64,000 nucleotides of DNA from Methylobacillus rhizosphaerae (GTDB lineage Bacteria; Pseudomonadota; Gammaproteobacteria; Burkholderiales; Methylophilaceae), in NCBI RefSeq assembly GCF_900187985.1, contig NZ_FZOA01000001.1, positions 372,001 through 436,000 on the forward strand, written 5' to 3'. The translations under genes were made by a program, and so were the position numbers. The notes beneath the pieces were generated by a model. That model was not told the DNA's origin, made no database searches, and was given only the letters and a program-made list of their open reading frames with translations. Below are positions 41,539 to 50,510 of this stretch, piece after piece (positions within the stretch are counted from its first letter, which is position 1; the number at the start of each line of letters is the position of its first letter).

Positions 41539-41964
41539 TCAACTGCATTGTTCGGGAATGTATTTTTCATCCAGCCCGCTGGTGGCACAAGACCATTTGC
41601 CTTCTGCATTCCTGATAAGGGAAATAGTGTTGCCATTAAATCTATCGGGATCTCCGCCTTGAGTTTTGCAGGTGATGGTGGTTGTTTCTGTCAGGCTGAT
41701 GGCGCAGACGTTTTCTTCACCAGAGGTGGGAACTGGCGTGCCAATGAACCCGGGATCAGAGGCTTCTAGGGAGGGAATCTGGCCTTCGTTGACTGTGGCT
41801 TCAAATGCAGCCTTGAGTGCTGTTACTTCCTTGTACGCCTTGTCAGTCTGGCTTTTAACTGTTGCATCTATAGAGGCCGGAATGATGACAGCGGCTAGTA
41901 GTCCGACAATGGCGAGTATGGCAAGTAATTCAATAACGGTGAAACCGTGTTGTACTTTTTGCAT
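41539..41964 (-). CDS. Type IV pilin-like protein
   Basis: A 141-residue prepilin. The leader MQKVQHG is followed by FTVIELLAILAIVGLLAAVI: cleavage after Gly7, methylated Phe, Glu at +5, all classical for type IVa pilins and pseudopilins. The C-terminal part holds four cysteines (CAIS, TCKT, SCATS, QCS), giving likely disulfides in the D-region. ATG 41964 fits the short leader. There are no other pilus-assembly genes next to it; pilT is 15 kb away. Major versus minor pilin cannot be decided. Confidence 0.88.
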   Translation of the reverse strand: MQKVQHGFTVIELLAILAIVGLLAAVIIPASIDATVKSQTDKAYKEVTALKAAFEATVNEGQIPSLEASDPGFIGTPVPTSGEENVCAISLTETTTITCKTQGGDPDRFNGNTISLIRNAEGKWSCATSGLDEKYIPEQCS

Positions 41965-42087
41965 CTGGAGATCTCTTTTCTCAAATGGAGCGTTGTTTAG
42001 GCAAACAGTAAGGTTTTGCAAACTCAGCGCATTGCCATGAGAGTATTAATGTTCAGGTGGGTATTTACTCGGTCATTCTAACATCAA

Positions 42088-42115
42088 TAAAAAAGCGGAG
42101 CTTACACTCCGCTTT
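42088..42115 (-). terminator. Terminator downstream of the MxaD-like gene
   Basis: A 9-bp stem AAAGCGGAG / CTCCGCTTT (42092-42100 and 42107-42115) with loop CTTACA. On the minus strand it is followed by a T-run (TTTTTTATT). It separates the MxaD-like unit from the pilin gene. Confidence 0.85.
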
Positions 42116-42176
42116 ACTGGCATCACTCATGACTTATGGTTCAAGTATGAAAGTCATCAGTAGTGGCTGATGCTGA

Positions 42177-42710
42177 TTATTGGCCTTCTGCCACTTTCTT
42201 CAGATTTGCCAAGCCTGTGTCATATACACCATTAACGGCATCCAGGGCAGATTTGTCATCCTGGCCGGGAGGGATTGGAGGGTTCAGCTTGTACACGCGG
42301 TAGAAACGTCCCATCCACTTGACTTCACTCTTGCCGCCATCAACAGGCTTGACTGTAACTGTGGAGTAATAATCTGAAACCGGCAGCACACCTTCAATGA
42401 TGCCGTATTTGATTTGCTTGCCTTCCTCATCAATGCTCTTGAGGTTTTCCAGGATAGTGCCGCCGCCTTTGAGGGTCAGCAGGCGTACGGTTTGTTCTTC
42501 TCCGCTTTCATCCTTGCGCTTGTCGAGCTTGGTGCTTTCCACAGCCGGATGCCATTTCTGCCAATTACCGAAATCCTTGACCAGTGCCCAGACTTTGTCT
42601 GCGCTGGCATTGATGGTGACAATTTTTTCTACTTTTTGTGGTGATGGGCCGTGAGCAGCAGCGGTCAGCGGCAGCATGCCGATAGCCAGCAGGGCGAGTA
42701 TTTTTTTCAT
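42177..42710 (-). CDS. Periplasmic SRPBCC protein, MxaD-like
   Basis: A 177-residue exported protein: signal peptide KKILALLAIGMLPLTAAA, then HGPSPQKVEKIVTINASADKVW, a START/Bet v1-like (SRPBCC) domain with DFGNWQKWHPAVEST and VKWMGRFYRVYKLN. The N-terminus and fold resemble MxaD, a methanol-dehydrogenase accessory that aids electron transfer to cytochrome cL in methylotrophs. No mxaF, xoxF or cytochrome gene is in the window, so this may be an unlinked mxaD or a relative. It follows the propeller gene by 53 bases and has a good ribosome site (GGAGAAATATAG). The family call is by eye. Confidence 0.75.
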   Translation of the reverse strand: MKKILALLAIGMLPLTAAAHGPSPQKVEKIVTINASADKVWALVKDFGNWQKWHPAVESTKLDKRKDESGEEQTVRLLTLKGGGTILENLKSIDEEGKQIKYGIIEGVLPVSDYYSTVTVKPVDGGKSEVKWMGRFYRVYKLNPPIPPGQDDKSALDAVNGVYDTGLANLKKVAEGQ

Positions 42711-42763
42711 CTATATTTCTCCATGTATTTAGCTAAAAAGTGGAACTGCTATGCAGATCCTGA

Positions 42764-43720
42764 TCAATGTGACGTCTTGAGCAAAAACTGGCCAAAAGCC
42801 CGACTTTGTTTCCCTGTCGGTATATTTTTGACCAGTTTATTGCTACTGGCGTCTATCACTGAAACTGAGTTGTCAAACCAGTTGGCAACGTAAATCTGGT
42901 TGGAGGCGGCATCATAGTTGATACCTTCAGGGAAGCCGCCTACATGAATTTTGCTGATTTCCTTGTTTTGCTCCAGATCTATAACTGACACTGTATCTGC
43001 CTGGGTGTTGGTGACATAGGCATAGCGACTGTCTGGGCTGACAGTAACGCAATAAGGATGTTCCCCTACTGCAATGATGCGTGACTCCAGGGTGTCGAGA
43101 TCAATAACGGAGAGGCTGTTGGCATATACATTGACGACAAACAGTTGTTTTCCATCGGGGCTTAGTGTCAGGCCAAAAGGATGTTCACCGGTCGGGATGC
43201 GTTGCAATATTTGTAATGATTGTGTGTCGATAATGGCCAGGTCATTGCTGTCCCGATTGGCGACATAAAGTTTGCTGCCGTCATGGCTGAGGATGATCCC
43301 GGCAGGGGCCTTGCCTATGCTGACTTCGCGACGCTTTGTCGTGTCTGCCGTATCAATGGCAAGCACACGGCTGTCATTCCAGTCAGCCACATACAAGGTT
43401 TTGCTATCTGGCGACAATGCAATGCCCACAGGAGAGCCGGCAATGGTGATGGTGTCCACGACTGCATATTTTTTACTGTCTATGACGGATACAGACTGAC
43501 TATCTACATTGCTGATATAGACTTTGCCTTGCTCAGCTGATGCGGCAACGCCTACAGGGGCCTGGCCGACAGCGATGGTGGCAACGATCTTGTGATCAGC
43601 GAGGTTGAGGACGGAAACAGTGTTTTCCCCTTGATTGGTGATATAAGCCTCGTCAGCGAGCGCTGAGAGGGAGAAGGCCAGTAAAAGGGAAGTGGTAAAA
43701 ATAGAGAGGTATTGTTTCAC
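42764..43720 (-). CDS. Exported seven-bladed YVTN beta-propeller protein
   Basis: A 318-residue protein with signal peptide SIFTTSLLLAFSLSALA and seven repeats of the YVTN type (YITNQGENTVSVLNL, YISNVDSQSVSVIDS, YVADWNDSRVLAIDT, YVANRDSNDLAIIDT, FVVNVYANSLSVIDL, YVTNTQADTVSVIDL, YVANWFDNSVSVIDA), one per blade. Blade connectors read VGxxPxGV/I. The fold is periplasmic; similar proteins accompany PQQ-dependent alcohol oxidation gene sets, and the next gene is MxaD-like. No catalytic site is evident, so a binding or scaffold role is possible. Confidence 0.85.
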   Translation of the reverse strand: MKQYLSIFTTSLLLAFSLSALADEAYITNQGENTVSVLNLADHKIVATIAVGQAPVGVAASAEQGKVYISNVDSQSVSVIDSKKYAVVDTITIAGSPVGIALSPDSKTLYVADWNDSRVLAIDTADTTKRREVSIGKAPAGIILSHDGSKLYVANRDSNDLAIIDTQSLQILQRIPTGEHPFGLTLSPDGKQLFVVNVYANSLSVIDLDTLESRIIAVGEHPYCVTVSPDSRYAYVTNTQADTVSVIDLEQNKEISKIHVGGFPEGINYDAASNQIYVANWFDNSVSVIDASSNKLVKNIPTGKQSRAFGQFLLKTSH

Positions 43721-43782
43721 TGTTGATCAGATTTCTGCCGATGGTGTAGTAACGCTTATAAACAGGCACAGGTTGACTTTGG

Positions 43783-43812
43783 AGTATACGGGGGGGCTGT
43801 AAATAGCGTCAA
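43783..43812 (-). promoter_or_regulatory. Predicted promoter of the propeller/MxaD-like operon, with G7 spacer tract
   Basis: On the minus strand TTGACG (43812-43807), 18-base spacer and TATACT (43788-43783). Transcription would start near 43776, about 56 bases before the ATG. The spacer holds seven consecutive G:C pairs (43790-43796). Confidence 0.65.
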
Positions 43813-43925
43813 GACTGGATTTGTCCTGAAATGACCGGGATTCTGCTGATCATGCGACATATGGCTGGCTTTCAATCTGAGGCGAAATATGGAAGAATTA
43901 CATCAAATTATAGAGGTATGTTGTC

Positions 43926-44450
43926 ATGATAGATCGGGATGGATATCGCCCGAATGTGGGGATTATTTTATGTAATGCCCGCAATCAGGTGTTTTGGGGT
44001 AAGCGCATCCGCGAGCACTCTTGGCAGTTCCCGCAAGGCGGGATCAAATATGGCGAAAGCCCGGAACAGGCCATGTACCGCGAACTGATGGAAGAGGTTG
44101 GCTTACGTCCTGAGCATGTCAAGATTCTGGGGCGTACCCGGGACTGGTTGCGCTATGATGTGCCTACCAACTGGATCAGGCGTGAATGGCGTGGCAGTTA
44201 CAAAGGGCAGAAGCAGATATGGTTCCTGCTCAGGTTGGTCGGGCGCGATAGTGATGTGTCACTTCGGGCCAGCACTCATCCAGAATTCGATGCCTGGCGC
44301 TGGAGTGATTACTGGGTGGCCATGGACTCTGTCATTGAGTTCAAGCGCGAAGTATATCGCCTGGCGCTGAAAGAACTTTCTTCCCATATGACGCATCATC
44401 AACAGCGGTTACGCCCAACGCTTGACAAGATGAATCGCACAGCGCGCTGA
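43926..44450 (+). CDS. rppH: RNA pyrophosphohydrolase
   Basis: A Nudix enzyme that removes pyrophosphate from the 5' end of mRNA and so triggers decay. The 174-residue protein starts [17 protein letters not shown], continues [19 protein letters not shown] and carries a full Nudix box ([18 protein letters not shown]). KNRW-like residues and [14 protein letters not shown] are typical of RppH. ATG 43926 is the clear start. It is transcribed away from the propeller gene. Confidence 0.96.
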   Translation: MIDRDGYRPNVGIILCNARNQVFWGKRIREHSWQFPQGGIKYGESPEQAMYRELMEEVGLRPEHVKILGRTRDWLRYDVPTNWIRREWRGSYKGQKQIWFLLRLVGRDSDVSLRASTHPEFDAWRWSDYWVAMDSVIEFKREVYRLALKELSSHMTHHQQRLRPTLDKMNRTAR

Positions 44451-44455
44451 TTGCA

Positions 44456-44507
44456 TCACGGTAAACAATGTAATCCTGGCCTCAACTTGGGGGGATGTTT
44501 ACCGTGA
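44456..44507. repeat. 12-bp inverted repeat with 28-base loop between rppH and psd
   Basis: TCACGGTAAACA (44456-44467) and TGTTTACCGTGA (44496-44507) are perfect complements. The pair occupies most of the 88-bp space between two convergent stop codons. No T-run follows on the plus strand. It may act as a shared terminator-like structure or as a protein site; see findings. Confidence 0.7.
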
Positions 44508-44538
44508 CCAATTCCTGGCTATGCTGCCTACAGCCAAG

Positions 44539-45393
44539 CTAGCTCGGTTGTTTCCGGGCCATGGCTTCCCCTAGCCTGACCGGGCGGGCAGGCTGCCAGT
44601 CTGGTTGGAATTCCAGTTGGAATTCAGCCGGGTATAACAGCACCACTGTGGAACCCAGCAGGAAGCGCCCCATCTCATCTCCCTGTTTTAATTGACGCTT
44701 GTACTTGCGGTAATCCCAGGTACGGATGCTGCCAGGACGTGGCGGATTGATCAGGCCGTGCCATACTGTTGCCATACTGCCTACGATGGTGGCTCCCACT
44801 AATACCAAGGCAAATTTCCCATCAGTATTCTCGAACTCGCATATGACACGTTCATTGCGCGCAAATAAGCCGGGAATATGCTGGGCAGTCACAGGGTTGA
44901 CGGAAAACAGTTCACCAGGCACGTAGGTCATCGACAGCAGCTGACCGTCACAGGGCATATGAATACGATGATAATCACGCGGGCTGAGGTAGATGGTGGC
45001 AAATTGGCCATTTTCGTAAGTCTGGGCCATTTCCGCGTTGCCACCCAGCAATGCGCGAGTGGAGTATTGGTGGCCTTTGGCCTGGAAAATCTGGTTTTGT
45101 TCAATACGACCGACTTGGCTGATAGCACCATCTACCGGGCAGACTTGTGCTGCCTGTGCCAGAGGGCGAATGCCGGGTTTCAGGGCACGAGTGAAGAATT
45201 CATTGAATGTGGCATAACTGGTAATGTCAGGGTTGGCAGCTTCCAGCATATTGACCTGATAGCGTTTGACGAACCAGCGAATGACTGCTGTTGTGAACTT
45301 GCCTGCACGCAGGTGGGCAAATTTACCAGCGAGGGCAGTCAGGCCTGTGCGTGGCAACAGATATTGTAGAAGGACAGAGCAAGGTTTCAACAC
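44539..45393 (-). CDS. psd: Phosphatidylserine decarboxylase
   Basis: Makes phosphatidylethanolamine at the inner membrane. The 284-residue proenzyme has FNEFFTRALKPGIRP, PVDGAISQVGRIEQ, YLSPRDYHRIHMPCDG, and the self-cleavage motif FLLGSTVVLLYP (LGST), where the Ser becomes the pyruvoyl group. The start is GTG 45393 or TTG 45390; no ATG fits. It lies downstream of ilvC on the same strand but behind a hairpin terminator. Confidence 0.96.
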   Translation of the reverse strand: MLKPCSVLLQYLLPRTGLTALAGKFAHLRAGKFTTAVIRWFVKRYQVNMLEAANPDITSYATFNEFFTRALKPGIRPLAQAAQVCPVDGAISQVGRIEQNQIFQAKGHQYSTRALLGGNAEMAQTYENGQFATIYLSPRDYHRIHMPCDGQLLSMTYVPGELFSVNPVTAQHIPGLFARNERVICEFENTDGKFALVLVGATIVGSMATVWHGLINPPRPGSIRTWDYRKYKRQLKQGDEMGRFLLGSTVVLLYPAEFQLEFQPDWQPARPVRLGEAMARKQPS

Positions 45394-45426
45394 AACAGTA
45401 GCCTCAAGAATGGTAAGCGGAAAGCA

Positions 45427-45456
45427 AAAGAGGCGGGGTGGGTACCCTGCCTCTTT
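45427..45456 (-). terminator. Terminator downstream of ilvC
   Basis: A 12-bp stem with one G-T pair: left arm AAAGAGGCGGGG, right arm CCCTGCCTCTTT, loop TGGGTA. On the minus strand it runs into TTTTGCTTT. A second, 8-bp inverted repeat (ATACTGAT / ATCAGTAT) lies just before it at 45460-45484. Confidence 0.82.
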
Positions 45457-45485
45457 ATTATACTGATGGTAAGTCTATCAGTATT

Positions 45486-46549
<1,064 letters not shown>

Positions 46550-46605
46550 TTACCTTTCAATACAAATGGATTCTGCCGCCCAGTGTGATGGGCGGCTTTG
46601 AGTGT

Positions 46606-47097
46606 TTAAAGTTTGAGTATTCTGTCACCACGGCCTATGCCGGAAGCTCCGGTACGCACGGTTTCCAGAATGGCGGCCTTGTCCAGTGCTTCCAGGAAGG
46701 CATCCAGCTTGGAACCGGAGCCGGTCAGTTCGATGGTGTAGCTGCCATCTGCTACATCGATAATGCGTCCGCGGAAAATGTCGCACATACGCTTCATTTC
46801 ATCCCGGAATGATCCGGTAGCTTTTACCTTCACCAACATCAGCTCACGTTCGATAAAACGGCCATCGTTGAGGTCCAGTACCTTGACCACATCAATCAGC
46901 TTGTTGAGCTGCTTGATGATCTGCTCGATCACTTCGTCCGATCCGGAGGTGACGATGGTCATGCGTGACAACGTGGCATCTTCAGTGGGCGCCACGGTCA
47001 GGGATTCAATATTGTATGCACGGGCGGAAAACAGGCCGGCCACGCGGGAAAGGGCGCCGGCTTCGTTTTCCATCAATATGGAGATGATATGTTTCAT
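46606..47097 (-). CDS. ilvH: Acetolactate synthase small (regulatory) subunit
   Basis: A 163-residue ACT-domain protein that binds valine and stimulates IlvB. It starts MKHIISILMENEAGALSRVAGLFSARAYNIES, in pieces typical of IlvH, and continues RMTIVTSGSDEVIEQIIKQLNKL and ELMLVKVKATG. Start ATG 47097 lies 12 bases after the ilvB stop, so the subunits are co-transcribed. Confidence 0.97.
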   Translation of the reverse strand: MKHIISILMENEAGALSRVAGLFSARAYNIESLTVAPTEDATLSRMTIVTSGSDEVIEQIIKQLNKLIDVVKVLDLNDGRFIERELMLVKVKATGSFRDEMKRMCDIFRGRIIDVADGSYTIELTGSGSKLDAFLEALDKAAILETVRTGASGIGRGDRILKL

Positions 47098-47109
47098 GCT
47101 TGGTTCTTC

Positions 47110-48816
47110 TTACAGGTCTTCAGCCAGGATGATTTCGGATAACCCCTTGCCATTTGGCACCATGGGGAACACGTTTTCGCTCTGATCGGTGATGAAGTTC
47201 ATGAAGACGAACCTGTCGGTGAGGTTGAATGCCTCGGTCAAGGCACCTTCAACATCAGCAGGGTTTTCGATGTTCATGCCGACATGGCCATAGGACTCTG
47301 CCAGTTTGACGAAGTCTGGCAGGCTGTCCATATAGGACTCTGAGTAACGATTTTCATAGAAGAACTGCTGCCATTGGCGCACCATGCCCAGATAGCGGTT
47401 ATTGAGCAGTATCACCTTGATTGGCAGGTGGAACTGCTTGCAGGTGGACAGTTCCTGGATATTCATCTGGATACTGCCTTCGCCGGTGACACAGGCCACC
47501 TTGGCCTTGGGGTCGGCGAACTGCACGCCCATGGCATAAGGCAGGCCAACACCCATGGTACCCAGGCCACCAGAGTTGATCCAGCGACGCGGCTTGTCGA
47601 ATTTGTAATATTGCGCAGCCCACATCTGGTGCTGGCCTACGTCAGACGTGACATAAGCGTCACCTTTGGTGACTTCCCACAGTTTCTCAATGACGTATTG
47701 TGGCTTGATGATGTCGCTATTGCGGTTGTAGGAGAGGCAGTTGCGTCCACGCCACTCCTCAATCTGCGTCCACCATGCCTTGAGGGCGGCGGTATCGGGA
47801 GTGCGGTTTTCCGCATCCAGCAACTCGTTCATCTCGGAGAGCACGGACTGTACATGGCCGACGATGGGTACATCCACCTTAACGCGTTTGGAGATGGAAG
47901 AGGGATCCACATCAATATGAATGATGGTGCGATCCTTGTTGTAGAAATGCTGCGGATTACCGATGACACGGTCATCAAAGCGCGCACCCACGGCAATCAG
48001 CACATCACAGTGCTGCATTGCCATGTTGGCTTCCAGTGTGCCATGCATGCCGAGCATGCCGACAAACTGCTTGTCCGTTGCCGGGTAGCCACCTAGACCC
48101 ATCAGGGTGTTGGTCACCGGGAAACCCAGCCTGTGGGCCAGTTTGACCAGCTGATCGGCCGCATCTCCCAAAACCACGCCGCCACCGGTGTAGAGCATGG
48201 GGCGTTTGGCTTCAAGCATCAGCTTGATGGCTTTCTTGATCTGACCTGAATGTCCCTTGAGGATAGGAGTATAGGAGCGTAACTCGACAGTTTCCGGATA
48301 TTCAAAATGTCCCAGGTGCGCAGTAATGTCCTTGGGAATATCAACGACAACAGGGCCGGGGCGTCCGGTTGCAGCAATGAAGAAGGCTTTCTTGATTGTC
48401 GGTGCAATGTCTTTTACATCCTTGACCAGGAAATTGTGTTTCACACAAGGGCGTGAAATGCCGATCATATCGACTTCCTGGAAGGCATCAAGGCCGATCT
48501 GGGGTGTCGGGGCCTGACCGCTGATAATGACCATGGGGATGGAGTCCATGTGCGCGGTTGCGATACCGGTAATGGCGTTGGTTGCGCCAGGGCCAGATGT
48601 CACCAGTGCAACGCCGACTTCACCTGTGGCGCGAGAATAGGCGTCTGCCGCATGCACAGCAGCTTGCTCATGTCGGACAAGAATATGCTTGAACTTGTCC
48701 TGTTTGAATATTTCATCATAGATGTTGAGCACCGCGCCACCAGGATAGCCAAAAACGTACTGGACGTTTTCTTCCTGCAGGCAACGAATGACGATTTCTG
48801 CGCCAGATAATTCCAT
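47110..48816 (-). CDS. ilvB: Acetolactate synthase large subunit
   Basis: ThDP- and FAD-dependent first enzyme of branched-chain amino acid synthesis. The 568-residue protein has FGYPGGAVLNIYDEIF, the catalytic-Glu segment VRHEQAAVHAADAYSRA, GPGATNAITGIATAHMDSIP, and the ThDP motif VTGEGSIQMNIQELSTC ... ILLNN. The motif has Glu where most family members have Asp (GDGS). A promoter lies about 50 bases upstream. No leader peptide rich in Ile/Val/Leu codons was seen. Confidence 0.97.
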   Translation of the reverse strand: MELSGAEIVIRCLQEENVQYVFGYPGGAVLNIYDEIFKQDKFKHILVRHEQAAVHAADAYSRATGEVGVALVTSGPGATNAITGIATAHMDSIPMVIISGQAPTPQIGLDAFQEVDMIGISRPCVKHNFLVKDVKDIAPTIKKAFFIAATGRPGPVVVDIPKDITAHLGHFEYPETVELRSYTPILKGHSGQIKKAIKLMLEAKRPMLYTGGGVVLGDAADQLVKLAHRLGFPVTNTLMGLGGYPATDKQFVGMLGMHGTLEANMAMQHCDVLIAVGARFDDRVIGNPQHFYNKDRTIIHIDVDPSSISKRVKVDVPIVGHVQSVLSEMNELLDAENRTPDTAALKAWWTQIEEWRGRNCLSYNRNSDIIKPQYVIEKLWEVTKGDAYVTSDVGQHQMWAAQYYKFDKPRRWINSGGLGTMGVGLPYAMGVQFADPKAKVACVTGEGSIQMNIQELSTCKQFHLPIKVILLNNRYLGMVRQWQQFFYENRYSESYMDSLPDFVKLAESYGHVGMNIENPADVEGALTEAFNLTDRFVFMNFITDQSENVFPMVPNGKGLSEIILAEDL

Positions 48817-48855
48817 AGAAATTGCTTGTTATGCCGAGAATTTGGGAAACTTAGA

Positions 48856-48884
48856 ACACTAACGGTTTGTGTTGATTTGGTCAA
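48856..48884 (-). promoter_or_regulatory. Predicted promoter of ilvB-ilvH-ilvC
   Basis: On the minus strand TTGACC (48884-48879), exact 17-base spacer, TAGTGT (48861-48856). Transcription would start near 48849, leaving a leader of about 33 bases, too short for classical attenuation. The -35 nearly abuts the nadC terminator. Confidence 0.55.
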
Positions 48885-48887
48885 GGT

Positions 48888-48922
48888 AAAATCACTGAAA
48901 ACCGCTTTAAGCCGGTGATTTT
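48888..48922 (-). terminator. Hairpin downstream of nadC
   Basis: An 8-bp stem AAAATCAC / GTGATTTT, extendable by two inner pairs, with a loop of about 15 bases. On the minus strand it ends in TTTTACC. It sits between the nadC stop and the ilvB promoter. Confidence 0.6.
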
Positions 48923-48956
48923 TAAGTGGCTGGGATGGAGAGCGCAGTTTTTTTGT

Positions 48957-49823
48957 TTACGGTGATTCAGTCTGAAAACGCATAGAAAGATCCAGTGCGT
49001 GTATATGCTTGGTCAGGCTGCCGATGGAAATGCGGTCAACACCGGTCATGGCAATTTCTCGTACATTATTGAGATCAATGCCGCCGGAGGCTTCCAGTAC
49101 GGCACGTTGACGATTGATATGGACGGCTTCCTGCAGTTGGGTGGTGCTGAAATTATCCAGCAGGATCAGGGTCGCATCGGCGTCAAGTGCGTTTTGCAGC
49201 TGCTCCAGGGTTTCCACTTCGATCTGAATCGGGACATTGGCATTCAGGGCGCGCGCATTATTCAGCGCAGCTTGGATGCTACCTGCCGCAGCAATATGGT
49301 TTTCCTTGATCAGGATGCCATCATAAAGCCCGATGCGCTGATTGATGCCGCCGCCGGCAAGCACTGCATATTTCTGGGCCAGTCTGAGGCCGGGCAATGT
49401 TTTTCGAGTATCCAGGATGCTGGCACGAGTGCCGGCAACTTCCTTGACGTATCGATGGGTCAGACTTGCTGTTGCAGACAGGGTCTGCAGAAAGTTGAGC
49501 GCGCAGCGCTCAGCGGTGAGCAGCGCGCGGGCTGTTCCATAGAGTTTGCACAGTACGGCGCCAGCCTGGATTTCATCGCCTTCGGCTACTTGCCAGTCAA
49601 GCTGGATTTCCGGGGAAATCTGGTGAAATACCTGGGTTGCCCAGGGGATGCCGCAAATGACCGCGTCCTCGCGACTGATGATCGTGGCGCGGGCATATTG
49701 CCCGGCAGGTACCAGTTGTGCTGTGACATCGCCATTTCCCAGGTCCTCATCCAGAGCGCGGGCAACATCTGCGTGAATGGTGGAGGATAATGTATTGGCG
49801 AGAGCGGATAATGTAGCGTTCAT
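48957..49823 (-). CDS. nadC: Nicotinate-nucleotide pyrophosphorylase (carboxylating)
   Basis: Quinolinate phosphoribosyltransferase of de novo NAD synthesis. The 288-residue protein has RALDEDLGNGDVTAQLVP, AERCALNFLQTLSATASLTHRYV, the signature ILDTRKTLPGLRLAQKYAVLAGG split over the catalytic core, RIGLYDGILIKENH, IQIEVETLEQLQNAL and LEASGGIDLNNVREIA. Start ATG 49823. It is divergent from the GST gene with only 46 bases between. Confidence 0.97.
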   Translation of the reverse strand: MNATLSALANTLSSTIHADVARALDEDLGNGDVTAQLVPAGQYARATIISREDAVICGIPWATQVFHQISPEIQLDWQVAEGDEIQAGAVLCKLYGTARALLTAERCALNFLQTLSATASLTHRYVKEVAGTRASILDTRKTLPGLRLAQKYAVLAGGGINQRIGLYDGILIKENHIAAAGSIQAALNNARALNANVPIQIEVETLEQLQNALDADATLILLDNFSTTQLQEAVHINRQRAVLEASGGIDLNNVREIAMTGVDRISIGSLTKHIHALDLSMRFQTESP

Positions 49824-49869
49824 GATTTACATTATAATGATTTTTCCGCATTCAACGTTGTCTCCAGAG

Positions 49870-50481
49870 ATGAAACTCCTCTATTCCAATACCAGTCCCT
49901 ATGCGCGCAAAGTGCGTATCGTCGCAGCTGAGAAACACATTGAGGTGACCATGGTGCCGGTTGTGCTTGCAGACCCGGACTGCCCGGTCAATGACTATAA
50001 TCCTCTGGGGAAGATCCCTGTGTTGATCCTGGCGGATGATGATAGCCTCTATGATTCACGCGTGATTGTGGAATATCTGGATAACCGCACGCCTTTGGCG
50101 CATCTGATTCCTCAGGAACATAGTGCCAGGGTCTGGGTGCGGCGCTGGGAAGCATTGGCTGATGGCGTATGTGATGCTGCGATTGCTGCGGTCATGGAAG
50201 GGCGGCGCCCCGAAGCTATGCAGGACCCGGCCATCATTGCCAAGCAGATGGGTAAGGTGGAACGGGGTTTGCAAACCCTGAATGATGATCTGGGCAAGAA
50301 TAAATGGTGCGTCAATAACACCTTCAGTCTGGCGGATATTGCCTTGGGTTGTGTACTGGGTTATCTGGAGCTACGCTATCAGCAATTAGGCTGGAGGGAG
50401 CAATATCCGAATCTGGCGCGGCATTATGCAGATATGTCCAAGCGGCCTTCGTTCAGGCAGACCGCGCCCGTCGTTCAATGA
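49870..50481 (+). CDS. Glutathione S-transferase family protein (YibF-like)
   Basis: A 203-residue protein with an N-terminal thioredoxin-fold GST domain (MKLLYSNTSPYARKVRIVA, NPLGKIPVLILADD, LYDSRVIVEYLD) and a C-terminal helical domain ending with FSLADIALGCVLGYLELRY. The SPYARK segment is the usual GSH-site region of YibF-type GSTs. The substrate is unknown. ATG 49870 matches the family start, although the frame stays open to 49777 inside nadC. Confidence 0.9.
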   Translation: MKLLYSNTSPYARKVRIVAAEKHIEVTMVPVVLADPDCPVNDYNPLGKIPVLILADDDSLYDSRVIVEYLDNRTPLAHLIPQEHSARVWVRRWEALADGVCDAAIAAVMEGRRPEAMQDPAIIAKQMGKVERGLQTLNDDLGKNKWCVNNTFSLADIALGCVLGYLELRYQQLGWREQYPNLARHYADMSKRPSFRQTAPVVQ

Positions 50482-50508
50482 TGATGGCGGACAAGTCTGC
50501 CGCCATCA
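50482..50508. terminator. GC-rich hairpin between convergent GST and mnmA genes
   Basis: Perfect 9-bp stem TGATGGCGG / CCGCCATCA with a nine-base loop fills the 29-bp gap between the two stop codons. It lacks a clear T-run in either direction, so terminator function is only probable. Confidence 0.55.
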
Positions 50509-50510
50509 GG

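Noticed and set aside
41995-42060. A sigma-54 promoter for the pilin gene (TGGCA ... TTGCA)
   Set aside because: The two elements are about 5 bases too far apart; the GG to GC distance does not fit the -24/-12 rule.
48817-48956. A leader-peptide attenuator before ilvB
   Set aside because: The leader after the predicted promoter is only about 33 bases and contains no Ile/Val/Leu-rich small frame; the nearby hairpin lies upstream and suits nadC termination.
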